A stretch of DNA of 64,000 nucleotides from Sulfitobacter sp. DFL-14 (GTDB lineage: Bacteria > Pseudomonadota > Alphaproteobacteria > Rhodobacterales > Rhodobacteraceae). The DNA lies in contig NZ_QBFD01000022.1 of NCBI RefSeq assembly GCF_003335585.1, positions 365,468 through 429,467 of the forward strand, given 5' to 3'. This document shows positions 1 to 8,419 of the stretch, piece by piece. The translations under genes and the position numbers were made by a program. Under the pieces are notes generated by a model. It saw nothing but the letters and a program-made list of their open reading frames with translations, had not been told where the DNA came from and searched no databases. Position 1 is the first letter of the stretch. Each line of letters begins with the position of its first letter.

Positions 1-226
1 CCTTCTCGGAGGCGGTCTGCTCGATGGTGTGCTCGGCGACGAGGGTGTCGTTGGCGGCTTGCTCGGCGGCGACGGTGGTCTGCTGGATGGTGTCCTCGGT
101 GACGAAGGCATCGTTGGTGGCCTGCTCGGCGGTGGCGACGGTCTGCTGGACGGTGTAGCCGGTGACGACGGGCTGCTGGGCGGGTTGCTCGGTGGTCTGG
201 GCGGTGGAGCAGACGACATCGTCTAA
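1..226 (+). CDS. C-terminal part of a Gly/Leu/Asp-rich repeat protein (starts before the window)
   Basis: The reading frame is open from the first bases of the window and ends with TAA at 224-226, so only about 74 C-terminal residues are visible. They consist almost entirely of Gly, Leu, Asp and Val in a regular pattern of LLDGV, GDEG and GGLLGG blocks. No catalytic motif can be seen. Such low-complexity Gly/Asp repeats occur in secreted or surface proteins, but the N-terminus, and with it any signal peptide, lies outside the window, so the localisation is inference. A strong terminator hairpin follows 34 bases after the stop codon. Function unknown. Confidence 0.7.
   Translation, partial: LLGGGLLDGVLGDEGVVGGLLGGDGGLLDGVLGDEGIVGGLLGGGDGLLDGVAGDDGLLGGLLGGLGGGADDIV
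17..205 (+). repeat. 63-bp in-frame tandem repeats, about three units
   Basis: Units at 17-79, 80-142 and 143-205 each encode 21 residues of the pattern LLDGVxGDxGxxGGLLGG. Units 1 and 2 are nearly identical in protein but differ at several third positions; unit 3 is more degenerate. The array probably continues upstream of the window. Confidence 0.75.
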
Positions 227-259
227 CCGGTGGTTCGGTAGATCAACGAAACAATCTCA

Positions 260-292
260 AGCCCCACATTCCATGTGGGGCTTGTTTGCTTT
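260..292 (+). terminator. Rho-independent terminator after the repeat protein
   Basis: A perfect 10-bp stem (AGCCCCACAT at 260-269 with ATGTGGGGCT at 273-282) encloses a TCC loop and is followed by a T-rich stretch. It ends the plus-strand gene at 226 and may also serve the convergent gene that ends at 368. Confidence 0.85.
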
Positions 293-367
293 TCAGTCGG
301 CTGTTGCGATGGGAGAGCGCATTTGCCCCGCACTCAGGGTGGCGTTCCCCAAAGTCGTTCAGCGCGC

Positions 368-2059
368 CTATGCCGGTTTTCCAAGCTGCCTTTGCTGTTG
401 CTGATCGCATAGGTCGATAAAGCCGTCCCGCTCTTTCAGATAGGACCGATATGCGATCAACCCGGACAGATAGTGTTCGACATCGTCGATGCGCACCCGA
501 AAGCCGTGGTGGCGAATGAAAAAGCTTCCGGTGACAGAGGCCGGGTTTCGGAAATACATCGCAACTTCAGGAAAAAAGAATCCGTTGGTCAGATATTGCG
601 CCCTGTGTTCCATCGCTTCGCGAAACGCATGGAGATCCAGCACGTCGATGACCCGTGTCAATGATGCGTCCTGCAGCGCTCTCTGCAGCAGCAGCCGGGT
701 GGCACAACATAGTTCCAGCAGGGTCGGAAAGGTGGTGATCCGCTCGCGGATAAAGGGCAAGTAGTCCCTGACATTTCGGATACCGAAAGCGATGTACTTC
801 GGGTCGGTGTAATGACGCGACAATTCGTTGACGCAATAGGCCAGCCAGTGATCGTTGTACTGCCAGTAATCCTTGCCGATGAAATAATCGACGGCACGCC
901 GGGTCGCATCCAGCCAGCGCTGATCGCCCGTGGCACCGTAAAGCCGCATCAGCCCGAATGCGGCTTCTCCGTCATAATAGACCGTGCGAAAGTCCTCTTT
1001 CGGGGTCAGGGTGTCCGCATCCAATACGTGGCAGAAGCTGCCGTCCGTTCGTTGCATCGACAAAATGCCGTTGCCCAGCCGACGCGCCAGTTCAAGTACG
1101 GTTCTGTCGCCTGTCACCTCGAAAAACTTGCAGCACGCCAGGATGGCCACGGCATTGCCGCCAAGTTTAACTTCCCTGCCCGTGTCCATCAGAAAGGCGG
1201 AAGCGCCGCCCGGTCCCTGGCTGTATTTGACAAGGTTTTTCGCGATCTGCCTCAAAGACCGGTCAATGGCCGCGCGAAGGTCATCGCGTTGGGACAGCTC
1301 ATAGGCTTCACACAGCGCATAGGTGCTGCTGGCATGGCGCAATGTGTTATAGTGGTTGATCGGACGGTCAAAGCAGGGATGCCTGCCATAATGGAACATG
1401 CCGTTTTCGTTCACCTGGGCGGCAAGATACCCGGCGCTTTCATCTATCAGAAAATCGAGATTGGCAGGCTGCATGATGTCGAAAATGCGTCGGCCACCAT
1501 TCGGCCCGGACGGTTCGAGGCTGACAATTTCGCCGCTGTCGCGATCACGAAACATCCCATCAGTTGAGAAGAGATAGACGGTGTCAGTATCTTTGGGGGT
1601 TTCAAACTTTTTGCCAAAACGCCTTTTCCAATAGATCCCGAAATTGTTGAGGTTGAATTCGCAATGCGGGACCTGCGCGCCTTGATATAGCAGGGCGCTG
1701 CCGTTCAGTTCACCTTCGGTGATCGCATGCTGGAAATCCGCATCCAGAGACAGCCCCTTGCGGCTGTAGTTGCGTTTCACCTTCTGCATCGCGGCCTTGT
1801 AGGTGGCAAAGGATACCGCCTGTACCGAGGTCGCCCAGTCCAGGCGCAGATGACGCGCGCCAAGCATCTGCAAAGGGCCTTTTTTCTGCAGCCCTTCGCG
1901 CAATTCATCCAGGGATGAAGCCGTGATTGTTCTGACCCGCGCCCGGCTGTCGCCCTCCGTCGCAGAAACAAAGACAACAAAACGCGGATATGGCGCTGGA
2001 AGAGAGGATACCCGTGAGGCGAACTCATCCAGAAATTTTGATACGCCAGTGGTTTTCAT
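368..2059 (-). CDS. (alpha/alpha)6-barrel protein, six-hairpin glycosidase-like, function unknown
   Basis: The product has 563 residues. The C-terminal two thirds (about residues 200-540) shows the helix-turn-helix spacing and aromatic/Gly patterns of six-hairpin glycosidase or cyclase-like alpha/alpha toroids. Examples are an HYNTLRHASSTYAL segment followed by repeated motifs of the kind GDRTVLELARRLGN and GDQRWLDATRRAVDYF, each typical of one hairpin. The N-terminal 200 residues are less recognisable. There is no signal peptide or membrane segment, so it is probably cytoplasmic. Polysaccharide modification or hydrolysis is a reasonable guess from the fold, but no catalytic acids can be assigned by eye. 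The ATG follows an AAGGA-type sequence (CTTATGAAAACC context is weak), and an IS3-family fragment lies about 60 bp upstream, so the gene sits in a region disturbed by transposition. The fold call is moderate and the function is not known. Confidence 0.6.
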   Translation of the reverse strand: MKTTGVSKFLDEFASRVSSLPAPYPRFVVFVSATEGDSRARVRTITASSLDELREGLQKKGPLQMLGARHLRLDWATSVQAVSFATYKAAMQKVKRNYSRKGLSLDADFQHAITEGELNGSALLYQGAQVPHCEFNLNNFGIYWKRRFGKKFETPKDTDTVYLFSTDGMFRDRDSGEIVSLEPSGPNGGRRIFDIMQPANLDFLIDESAGYLAAQVNENGMFHYGRHPCFDRPINHYNTLRHASSTYALCEAYELSQRDDLRAAIDRSLRQIAKNLVKYSQGPGGASAFLMDTGREVKLGGNAVAILACCKFFEVTGDRTVLELARRLGNGILSMQRTDGSFCHVLDADTLTPKEDFRTVYYDGEAAFGLMRLYGATGDQRWLDATRRAVDYFIGKDYWQYNDHWLAYCVNELSRHYTDPKYIAFGIRNVRDYLPFIRERITTFPTLLELCCATRLLLQRALQDASLTRVIDVLDLHAFREAMEHRAQYLTNGFFFPEVAMYFRNPASVTGSFFIRHHGFRVRIDDVEHYLSGLIAYRSYLKERDGFIDLCDQQQQRQLGKPA

Positions 2060-2119
2060 AAGGATTCAGCGTTCGCAGTTGGGATTTTTCAAGTTGGGAA
2101 TGTAAACACACATACCGCA

Positions 2120-2214
2120 TGACCTGCACCCCTGAAAGGTCCACGGTTTGAGGTTGGCCTGTTCTCCAGCTGGGGAGACAGACGATGAAGAGAAGCCGTT
2201 TCAGCGAAGAACAG
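2120..2214 (+). mobile_element. Relic of an IS3-family insertion sequence (left end plus start of orfA)
   Basis: The segment begins with TGACCTGCACCCCTGAAAGG, the style of terminal inverted repeat seen in IS3-family elements. At 2185 it reaches an ATG that encodes MKRSRFSEEQ, the usual first ten residues of IS3-family OrfA transposases. After codon 10 the similarity stops: the frame continues with unrelated codons (WRKLRPL) to TAA at 2236-2238. No orfB and no right inverted repeat can be found in the following 120 bp. It is therefore a truncated, non-functional remnant. The 300-bp gap between the neighbouring genes (2060-2359) holds this relic and nothing else that I recognise. Confidence 0.75.
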
Positions 2215-2359
2215 TGGCGGAAACTTAGACCCTTATAAATCTATATCTTACACCTGCATGCGACGTTTAGGACCCCGACTTCCGACACGAGAAAACCGTT
2301 CCAAGACGCCTAAAAACCGTTTCAAACCAGAACCAATCCCCCCTGCAAGGGCCAGGCCC

Positions 2360-3283
2360 CTAGACAAGCCGCGCCTCCCATGCGCCTGTGGCGACAGCGT
2401 TGTCTACAAGGTTAAGTATGAGCTCGCGAACCGTTTCAAGCGCGATGGTCGGGGGGCGATCCGCCAGATCGCATAGGTGCAGTGTCCGGGTCAGAACCGG
2501 CTCCACGATAGGTCGCCAGTGCAGCTCGCCCGATTCCAGATGCTCACGCATGAACAGCTTGGTTCCGATGGCGCAGCCCAAGCCTGCCGTCAGTGATCCG
2601 GCGATCGCCTGCACCGAGTTCATGTGCAGCCGCGCTCTTGCCTCAAGCTTGCGTAACAGCTGCGCATCCTCCAGCAAGGCTCGCGCCGATACACCCTGCC
2701 GCAACAGGATTATCGGCAGCCTCATCAGCTCGGCCACGGGGATTGGCTCGTTCGTGTCTCCGATCAGATCGCGGCGCCCGACCAGAACCATCCTTTCCTC
2801 GAGCAGGGGACGCGTCCGCAGATTCGGGCTCTGCGGCGGGTTATAGACCAGCGCGACATCGACATCGGCCGCGTTCAGATGCATGAGAGTGGTGCCCGAC
2901 AGACTTTCGGTCAATGTCAGCTTTAAATCGGGATAATCGGTCAAAACCCGGCGAGCCAGTTCAACTCCGATCGCCTTGACCGCCGAATAAGCCAGCCCCA
3001 CCGCGATCTCGCCCGAAATCGTGTCCCGGATCGATGACAGATCGCGAAGGGCGGTCTCCATCCCCTTCAGGATCGAACGGGCATGAGTGTTCAAACGCTC
3101 ACCCGCCGCAGTTGGTTGCAGGCCGCGCGGCTTGCGTTCGAACAATGCCGTGCCCAGTTCCGCCTCAAGATTTGCAAGGTGATAACTCAGGGCCGAAACC
3201 GCCACGCGCTCGGTTTCAGAAGCCCCGGAAAGGCTTCCGCGATCATAGATGGCTGTAAAATACCGCAGCTGCTTGGAGTCCAT
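2360..3283 (-). CDS. LysR-family transcriptional regulator
   Basis: The 307-residue product starts MDSKQLRYF and carries a typical LysR winged helix-turn-helix in residues 1-60 (AVSALSYHLANLEAELG is the recognition region, followed by LFERKPRG and TAAG), then a periplasmic-binding-like effector domain. I start it at the internal ATG (3283) rather than the GTG or ATG positions further out, because LysR proteins begin just before the helix-turn-helix and an AGGAAT sequence lies upstream. It is divergent from the CoA-transferase/lyase/TRAP operon, with an 88-bp shared promoter region, so it very likely controls that operon in response to the transported acid or its CoA ester. The effector is unknown. 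Confidence 0.9.
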   Translation of the reverse strand: MDSKQLRYFTAIYDRGSLSGASETERVAVSALSYHLANLEAELGTALFERKPRGLQPTAAGERLNTHARSILKGMETALRDLSSIRDTISGEIAVGLAYSAVKAIGVELARRVLTDYPDLKLTLTESLSGTTLMHLNAADVDVALVYNPPQSPNLRTRPLLEERMVLVGRRDLIGDTNEPIPVAELMRLPIILLRQGVSARALLEDAQLLRKLEARARLHMNSVQAIAGSLTAGLGCAIGTKLFMREHLESGELHWRPIVEPVLTRTLHLCDLADRPPTIALETVRELILNLVDNAVATGAWEARLV

Positions 3284-3305
3284 GGTTTCGAATTCCTGTA
3301 ACGAT

Positions 3306-3336
3306 AGCTTCCAAACTTTATGATTTTCAGGAAGCT
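3306..3336. promoter_or_regulatory. Inverted repeat in the LysR/CoA-transferase divergent promoter
   Basis: AGCTTCC (3306-3312) and GGAAGCT (3330-3336) form perfect 7-bp arms separated by 17 bases, in the 88-bp gap between the divergent lysR and CoA-transferase genes. LysR-type regulators commonly bind interrupted dyads in this position. Assignment as the operator is inference. Confidence 0.45.
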
Positions 3337-3371
3337 CTCGCAAGCCTAACGTGTCTCAAAAGGAGGACAGC

Positions 3372-4547
3372 ATGGATGATGCGTTTGCGCCACTTGCCGG
3401 TGTGCGGGTAGTCGAAATGAGCCATATGATCATGGGGCCATCCTGCGGAATGTTCCTTGGTTTTCTTGGAGCGGAGGTGATCAAGGTCGAACCGCCCGAA
3501 GGCGACAAGACCCGCAGTCTGACAGGAATGGGCCGCCCCTTCTTTCCGCTCTTCAACCGCGGCAAAAAATCCGTTCGGCTTGACCTGAAGACCGACGCAG
3601 GACAGGCAGCACTCGACCGACTGTTGGGCACCGCCGATGTCTTTGTCGAGAATTTCCGCGATCAGGCGCTGGCCCGGATGGGCGCGGAGCCTGCTGATCT
3701 GCGCGCCCGCTTTCCCCGTTTGATCCTTGCCAGCCACAAAGGATTTCTCTCTGGCCCTTACGAGAACCGCACCGCCTTGGACGAGGTTGTGCAGATGATG
3801 ACGGGGCTTGCGTATATGACCGGTCCGACGGGTCGCCCCCTTCGGGTAGGATCCTCGGCAAATGACATCATGGGCGGCCTCTTCGGCGCGCTCTCGGTCG
3901 TTGCAGCCTTGCGTGAACGCGACAGCACAGGTGCGGGCCGCTCGATCCGCATTGGCCTTTTCGAAAACTGCCTGCTGCTGGTGGCACAGCACATGGTCCA
4001 GTACGAACTGGAAGGCCGCAGCCCACCACCCATGCCAGAACGCGACTTCAGTTGGCCTGTCTATGACATTTTCGAAACCGCTGACGGCGAACAGATCTTT
4101 GTCGGTGCCGTGTCCGAAAACCAGTGGGTCGCACTCTGCAATTGGCTGGGTCTTGACGGTCTGCTGTCAGACCCAAGCCTGCAGGAACGAATGGACCAGA
4201 TCAACGCCCGCGAGCGAACAATCCCGGTCTTTGCGGCTGCTTTGCGTCGCTACGAACGCGCCACGCTTATGGTGGAACTGGAACGGCTGGGACTACCCTT
4301 CTCGTCAATCTCGAAACCCGCAGACATGTATGACGATCCACATGTCATGCGCGAGGGTGGCATGGCGACGTCGCATCTTTGGACAGGCGAGGCGTTTCGC
4401 GCACCCTCACTGCCTTTCGAAGTGGACGGAACGATGCTGACGGGGGGCGGCGACGTAGACGCGATTGGTGCGCACAGCGCCGAAGTACTGAGTGCGCTGG
4501 GAATGAGCGAAGCTGACATTGCGGATGCCATGGGGATTGCGGCATGA
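3372..4547 (+). CDS. Class III CoA-transferase (CaiB/BaiF family)
   Basis: The 391-residue product has the family's features: N-terminal LAGVRVVEMSHMIMGPSCGMFLGFLGAEVIKVEPP (read as two adjacent motifs), GKKSVRLDL, a short DVFVENFR segment, and an Asp in the ALDEVVQMMTGLAYMTGPTGRP region where the catalytic Asp of the family lies. It should transfer CoA from a donor such as succinyl-CoA or acetyl-CoA to a carboxylic acid. The start at 3372 is chosen for the perfect AGGAGG five bases upstream. The next gene overlaps by 4 bp and encodes an HMG-CoA-lyase-like enzyme, and a TRAP transporter follows. The transferase therefore probably activates an imported hydroxy-dicarboxylic acid for cleavage. 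The exact substrate cannot be read from the sequence. Confidence 0.88.
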   Translation: MDDAFAPLAGVRVVEMSHMIMGPSCGMFLGFLGAEVIKVEPPEGDKTRSLTGMGRPFFPLFNRGKKSVRLDLKTDAGQAALDRLLGTADVFVENFRDQALARMGAEPADLRARFPRLILASHKGFLSGPYENRTALDEVVQMMTGLAYMTGPTGRPLRVGSSANDIMGGLFGALSVVAALRERDSTGAGRSIRIGLFENCLLLVAQHMVQYELEGRSPPPMPERDFSWPVYDIFETADGEQIFVGAVSENQWVALCNWLGLDGLLSDPSLQERMDQINARERTIPVFAAALRRYERATLMVELERLGLPFSSISKPADMYDDPHVMREGGMATSHLWTGEAFRAPSLPFEVDGTMLTGGGDVDAIGAHSAEVLSALGMSEADIADAMGIAA

Positions 4548-5497
4548 CCCGCCCGGACCGTATGACCGCCTATCCTTCTGACCGGGTAACCCTGCGCGAA
4601 GTCGGCCTGCGGGATGGGCTCCAGATTGTCAAATCGTGGCCTTCAACCGAGGCCAAGATCGACTGGCTGACCCGTGAACATGCCGCAGGTGTCCGCCATT
4701 TCGAACTTGGCTCTTTCCTGCCGACCGCGCGTTTTCCCCAGTTTGCCGATCTGCCCGCGCTGATAGACGCGGCCAACACCCTGCCAGACCTGCAGGCTTC
4801 TGTTCTTACCCTGAACGAAAGGGCCATGGACACGGCGTTCGCCAGCTCAATCTCCGAGGTGGTTTGCGTAGTGTCCGCAACCGAAGAGCACAGCCACGCC
4901 AATATCCGTCGTAGCCGCGATGCTTCGGTCGCCCTCGTGCGCCGCGCCGTCGACATGCGTGACGCGCAGGCCCCCGAGGTCGTGGTCAATGCCGGGATCG
5001 CAATGGCGCTGGGGTGCTCGATAACCGGAGCTGTTGCCCCCGCCGAGGTACTGCACATGGCCGAAGCTTGTCTGGTCGCAGGCGCGGACATCGTGGGTAT
5101 CGCCGATACCGTGGGCTACGCCGGCCCGCGCGAGGTGGCCACGCTCTGCGATGGGATGACCCGGCTGTGCGGTGACAGACCGTTCATCGTGCATCTGCAT
5201 GACACGCGCGGTACAGGCATCGCCAACGCTGCCGCTGCCCTGGATCATGGTGCGCGCGTGCTGGACGGCTCTCTGGGCGGTCTGGGCGGCTGCCCCTTCG
5301 CACCGGGTGCCACTGGCAACGTGGTGTTTGAGGATCTGGTTTATCTCAGCGAACGCATGGGGTTTGCCACCGGCATCAACATCGACGCATTGAACGGAAT
5401 CCGCCGGATTCTGGAAACCGAAATTCCGGCTGAGACGCTCTACGGCGCGCTTGCCCGGTCTGGCCCCCCGTCCAATCTGGACTGGCAGGCACATTAA
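4544..5497 (+). CDS. HMG-CoA lyase-like enzyme (hydroxyacyl-CoA aldol lyase)
   Basis: The product has 317 residues and the HMGL-like TIM barrel: LREVGLRDGLQ near the N-terminus (metal and substrate binding), HLHDTRGTG with the metal-binding His residues, and the family signature GGLGGCPFAPGATGN with the catalytic Cys. Known members split 3-hydroxy-3-methylglutaryl-CoA into acetyl-CoA and acetoacetate, or act on related compounds such as citramalyl-CoA. It overlaps the CoA-transferase by 4 bp (ATGA), so the two are probably made together and act in sequence: CoA activation, then aldol cleavage. Compared with leucine catabolism clusters, no isovaleryl-CoA or methylcrotonyl-CoA enzymes are nearby. 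This points to degradation of an external acid rather than leucine. Confidence 0.85.
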   Translation: MTRPDRMTAYPSDRVTLREVGLRDGLQIVKSWPSTEAKIDWLTREHAAGVRHFELGSFLPTARFPQFADLPALIDAANTLPDLQASVLTLNERAMDTAFASSISEVVCVVSATEEHSHANIRRSRDASVALVRRAVDMRDAQAPEVVVNAGIAMALGCSITGAVAPAEVLHMAEACLVAGADIVGIADTVGYAGPREVATLCDGMTRLCGDRPFIVHLHDTRGTGIANAAAALDHGARVLDGSLGGLGGCPFAPGATGNVVFEDLVYLSERMGFATGINIDALNGIRRILETEIPAETLYGALARSGPPSNLDWQAH

Positions 5498-5518
5498 TCT
5501 TTTTTGGGAGGAGAAGAC

Positions 5519-6505
5519 ATGAAGAAGACTTTTATAACTGCACTGCTGGCCACGGCGGCGAGTGTTACCGCCGCACAGGCACAGACCGTAATGCGGTGCA
5601 GCCACCAGCTGCCGCCTGCCCACCATATCGCCATCGTGGTTGAACAATGGGCGGCGGAAGTCGAAAGCCAGTCAGACGGGTCGATAGACGTTCAAGTCTT
5701 TGGCGCGGACAGCCTGGTAAAGGCCAACGACAACATCCTTGCGGTGGCCAAAGGTGAAATCGAATGCGCTTTCTCGCTGAACTTTCAATGGGGCAAGACG
5801 CTGCCGATCATGAATGTGACGGTCGGCCCCTACACCATGTCCTCAATCGAAGCATGGAAGAAATGGCCGACATCCGAAGCCGCAGCATATCTCGAGGACA
5901 AGTTGCTGGAGAAAGGTGTCAAGAACGTAGCCTGGATGTTCCAGACCAACTCTTCTGTCTTCACTTCCAAGGGCAAGTTCCTGCAAACGCCTGCGGACTT
6001 CGCTGGTATCAAGATGCGCGGGCTTGGGCCGGCCTTCGACCGTGGGCTTGAAGCGATGGGCGCGACCACCGTGTCGATGCCCGGCTCCGAAGTGTACCAG
6101 GCATTGGCCACGGGTGTGATCGACGCAGCCGTCACCGACGTGGCTGCCGCGTGGTCGCGCAAGTACTACGAGGTACAGGACCATTTTGTCGTCGTGCCGG
6201 TTTTGGCCGCCTATTTGCACGGCTATGTCACGCCTTCCTTCTATGATGGGCTGGATGACGCGCAGAAAGAGGCGCTGCGTGTCGCAGGCGAGAAGGCCGC
6301 CGGTTGGGCACTTGAAGCATCAATCGAGGCTTCTGCCTCTGCTCCGGATCAGTTACGCTCGGCTGGCGTTCAGGTGCATATTGCCACAGACGAGGAAAAC
6401 GCAGCCTTCAAGGCCCTGATGCAGCCCGCATTTGCCGAAGGTTTTGAGGCGGAAACCGGCGCTGAGGGCAAGGAACTCCTTGACCTGATCGCAAAGATCC
6501 AGTGA
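5519..6505 (+). CDS. dctP: TRAP transporter substrate-binding protein DctP
   Basis: The 328-residue product begins with a Sec signal peptide (MKKTFITALLATAASVTAAQA), so it is periplasmic. The DctP signature follows: a GIKMRGLGPAF segment with the conserved Arg that salt-bridges a substrate carboxylate, then SEVYQALATGVIDAAVTD. The start at 5519 has GGGAGGAGA just upstream. It would capture an organic acid and deliver it to the DctQM membrane partners encoded directly downstream. The CoA-transferase and lyase upstream suggest the ligand is a branched hydroxy-dicarboxylate such as citramalate, itaconate or 3-hydroxy-3-methylglutarate. That ligand assignment is inference. Confidence 0.92.
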   Translation: MKKTFITALLATAASVTAAQAQTVMRCSHQLPPAHHIAIVVEQWAAEVESQSDGSIDVQVFGADSLVKANDNILAVAKGEIECAFSLNFQWGKTLPIMNVTVGPYTMSSIEAWKKWPTSEAAAYLEDKLLEKGVKNVAWMFQTNSSVFTSKGKFLQTPADFAGIKMRGLGPAFDRGLEAMGATTVSMPGSEVYQALATGVIDAAVTDVAAAWSRKYYEVQDHFVVVPVLAAYLHGYVTPSFYDGLDDAQKEALRVAGEKAAGWALEASIEASASAPDQLRSAGVQVHIATDEENAAFKALMQPAFAEGFEAETGAEGKELLDLIAKIQ

Positions 6506-6508
6506 CCA

Positions 6509-7045
6509 ATGACGCATGACAAGAAAGACACGGCGGCGCCCCTTGGTGCCGTCGGCTTGCTGGCCGCGCTCATCGGGCGCGGATTTGGAATATTTGCGGC
6601 GCTGGCCATTTTGGCGGTCCTGATACTGACGGCTATCAACGTCACTGGCCGATACCTGTTCACCGCGCCCTTGCGAGGGGCCGAAGAGATGACCGGTTTT
6701 CTGGTTGTCGCCATGGTTATGTTTGGCGCGGCCGAGGCATACAGGCGCGGCGATCACATTCGCATCGACCTTCTGACCGAACGGTTGGGACCAACCGGCG
6801 CGCGCTGGGTCGATATCCTGTCGCATATCGCCGTGGCCGCCTTTGCTGTGAATCTGCTGCGCACAGGTCTGCACACGGTCGCATTCTCACGCAGTTTCGG
6901 GGCATATTCAGCAGGCTATCTGGAAATTCCGATGTGGATACCTCAGTCCGCGCTGGTGATCGGCGGCGGGCTCCTGCTGGCGATGGCCTTGCTGAAACTG
7001 ATCGAGACGCTGCTCTCGATTGCGTACAAGGACCGCCGCCCATGA
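6509..7045 (+). CDS. dctQ: TRAP transporter small membrane subunit DctQ
   Basis: The 178-residue product has four predicted membrane segments, near residues 18-45, 60-80, 98-118 and 140-165. It carries the DctQ-type motif AINVTGRYLF followed by EEMTGFLVVAMVMFGAAEAYRRGDHIRID (two adjacent blocks). It starts 4 bases after the dctP stop and overlaps dctM by 4 bp. Together with DctM it forms the inner-membrane part of the sodium- or proton-driven TRAP transporter. Confidence 0.9.
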   Translation: MTHDKKDTAAPLGAVGLLAALIGRGFGIFAALAILAVLILTAINVTGRYLFTAPLRGAEEMTGFLVVAMVMFGAAEAYRRGDHIRIDLLTERLGPTGARWVDILSHIAVAAFAVNLLRTGLHTVAFSRSFGAYSAGYLEIPMWIPQSALVIGGGLLLAMALLKLIETLLSIAYKDRRP

Positions 7046-8331
7046 CAACCTTCATGATCTTTGGCGCGCTGATCGTTCTTCTTTTGACCGGCATGCCCAT
7101 CTTCGCAGCCCTTGGCCTGACCTCGCTGACTGTTCTGTGGGTGATGGAAGGCAAGATCGACGCGATGGCTGATACGGTCTTTGCCAGTCTGAACAACCCC
7201 TTGCTGGCGGCGATCCCGATGTTTGCGTTCATGGCGCACGTGATGATCCGGGCCCGGGTGGTTGACGACCTGTTCGACTTTGCCAACAAGCTAGTGGGCC
7301 ATGTAAAGGGAGGACTTGGCTTCGCCACGATCCTGTCCTGCACCGTGTTCGCATCGATCTCCGGCTCGTCCGTGGCAACGGCTCTCACCATCGGGTCGAC
7401 CGCCATTCCGCAGATGCAGAAGTATGGCTACCGGCCGCGCGACACCTACGGGGTGATTGCTGCGGGCGGGACGCTGGGTATTCTCATTCCGCCCTCGGGA
7501 CCGATGATCCTCTATGCGATCGTGTCAGATGCCTCGATCGGGGCGCTGTTTCTCGCGGGATTGATCCCCGGCCTGATCATCGCCGGGATCTTTGCTGTCT
7601 TCAGTTGGGTGCAAGCCAATGCCCATGGCCAGACACAGAAACAGGAATGGGTCGGTTTGCGAGAGGTAATCCGTGCGATGCGCAAGTCCATCTGGGCAGT
7701 GCTGATGCCGCCTGTGGTCATGGGCGGTATCTACCTTGGCGTTTTCACCGCGACCGAGGCTGCCGCCATTGGTGCTGCTTATGCCGTCGCCGTGGCGTTG
7801 CTCGCATACCGCGGCCTTAGTGCCCGCGACCTCTGGGAATGCCTGTGGGAAACGATGCGCACCACTGCGATGCTCTTCATGATCATCGCCGCCGCTGCGA
7901 TCTTTGGCCACGCGATCACCTTGATCCGCCTGCCGGCCCAGATTGTAGAAGCGGTCACCGCACTGGGTCTGGGACAAACTGCTTTCATCCTGCTGGTGAT
8001 GCTGGCCGTTTTTGTCCTGGGGATGTTTCTGGAAACCATAGCAATCATTCTGATCACAACCCCCATCGTCCTGCCGTCACTCATCGCCTTGGATATCAAC
8101 CCGGTCTGGTATGGCATAATGCTCATGATAAATCTGGAACTCGCGCTGATCACGCCTCCGGTAGGGATGAACCTTTTCGTTCTCAAGGGCATTACTGGTG
8201 CGCCACTGGCGCATATCATGCGCGGAGCCGCTCCCTATGTGGCGCTGCTGATGTTGGGGCTTGCTCTGATCTGGGCCTTCCCAGCGCTGTCGCTATGGTT
8301 ACCGACCTTGGCGGGATTTGGACGGTTCTGA
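7042..8331 (+). CDS. dctM: TRAP transporter large permease subunit DctM
   Basis: The 429-residue product is strongly hydrophobic along its whole length, as expected for the 11-13 helix DctM subunit. It contains the hallmark GTLGILIPPSGPMILYAI region and the ISGSSVATA loop. The start (MTTFMIFG) is chosen because its ATG overlaps the dctQ stop as ATGA, and DctM proteins begin directly with the first helix. It is the ion-coupled translocation channel. The operon 3372-8331 seems to end here; the 88 bp to the convergent deoR gene show no strong hairpin. Confidence 0.92.
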   Translation: MTTFMIFGALIVLLLTGMPIFAALGLTSLTVLWVMEGKIDAMADTVFASLNNPLLAAIPMFAFMAHVMIRARVVDDLFDFANKLVGHVKGGLGFATILSCTVFASISGSSVATALTIGSTAIPQMQKYGYRPRDTYGVIAAGGTLGILIPPSGPMILYAIVSDASIGALFLAGLIPGLIIAGIFAVFSWVQANAHGQTQKQEWVGLREVIRAMRKSIWAVLMPPVVMGGIYLGVFTATEAAAIGAAYAVAVALLAYRGLSARDLWECLWETMRTTAMLFMIIAAAAIFGHAITLIRLPAQIVEAVTALGLGQTAFILLVMLAVFVLGMFLETIAIILITTPIVLPSLIALDINPVWYGIMLMINLELALITPPVGMNLFVLKGITGAPLAHIMRGAAPYVALLMLGLALIWAFPALSLWLPTLAGFGRF

Positions 8332-8419
8332 CCATCAGAACTTGAGCAGTCGGTTTGGCACGCATCACGCGTTCTTTCCCTCACACTACAAAGGCAAATG
8401 TGGATGCCGTGAAAAGAGG

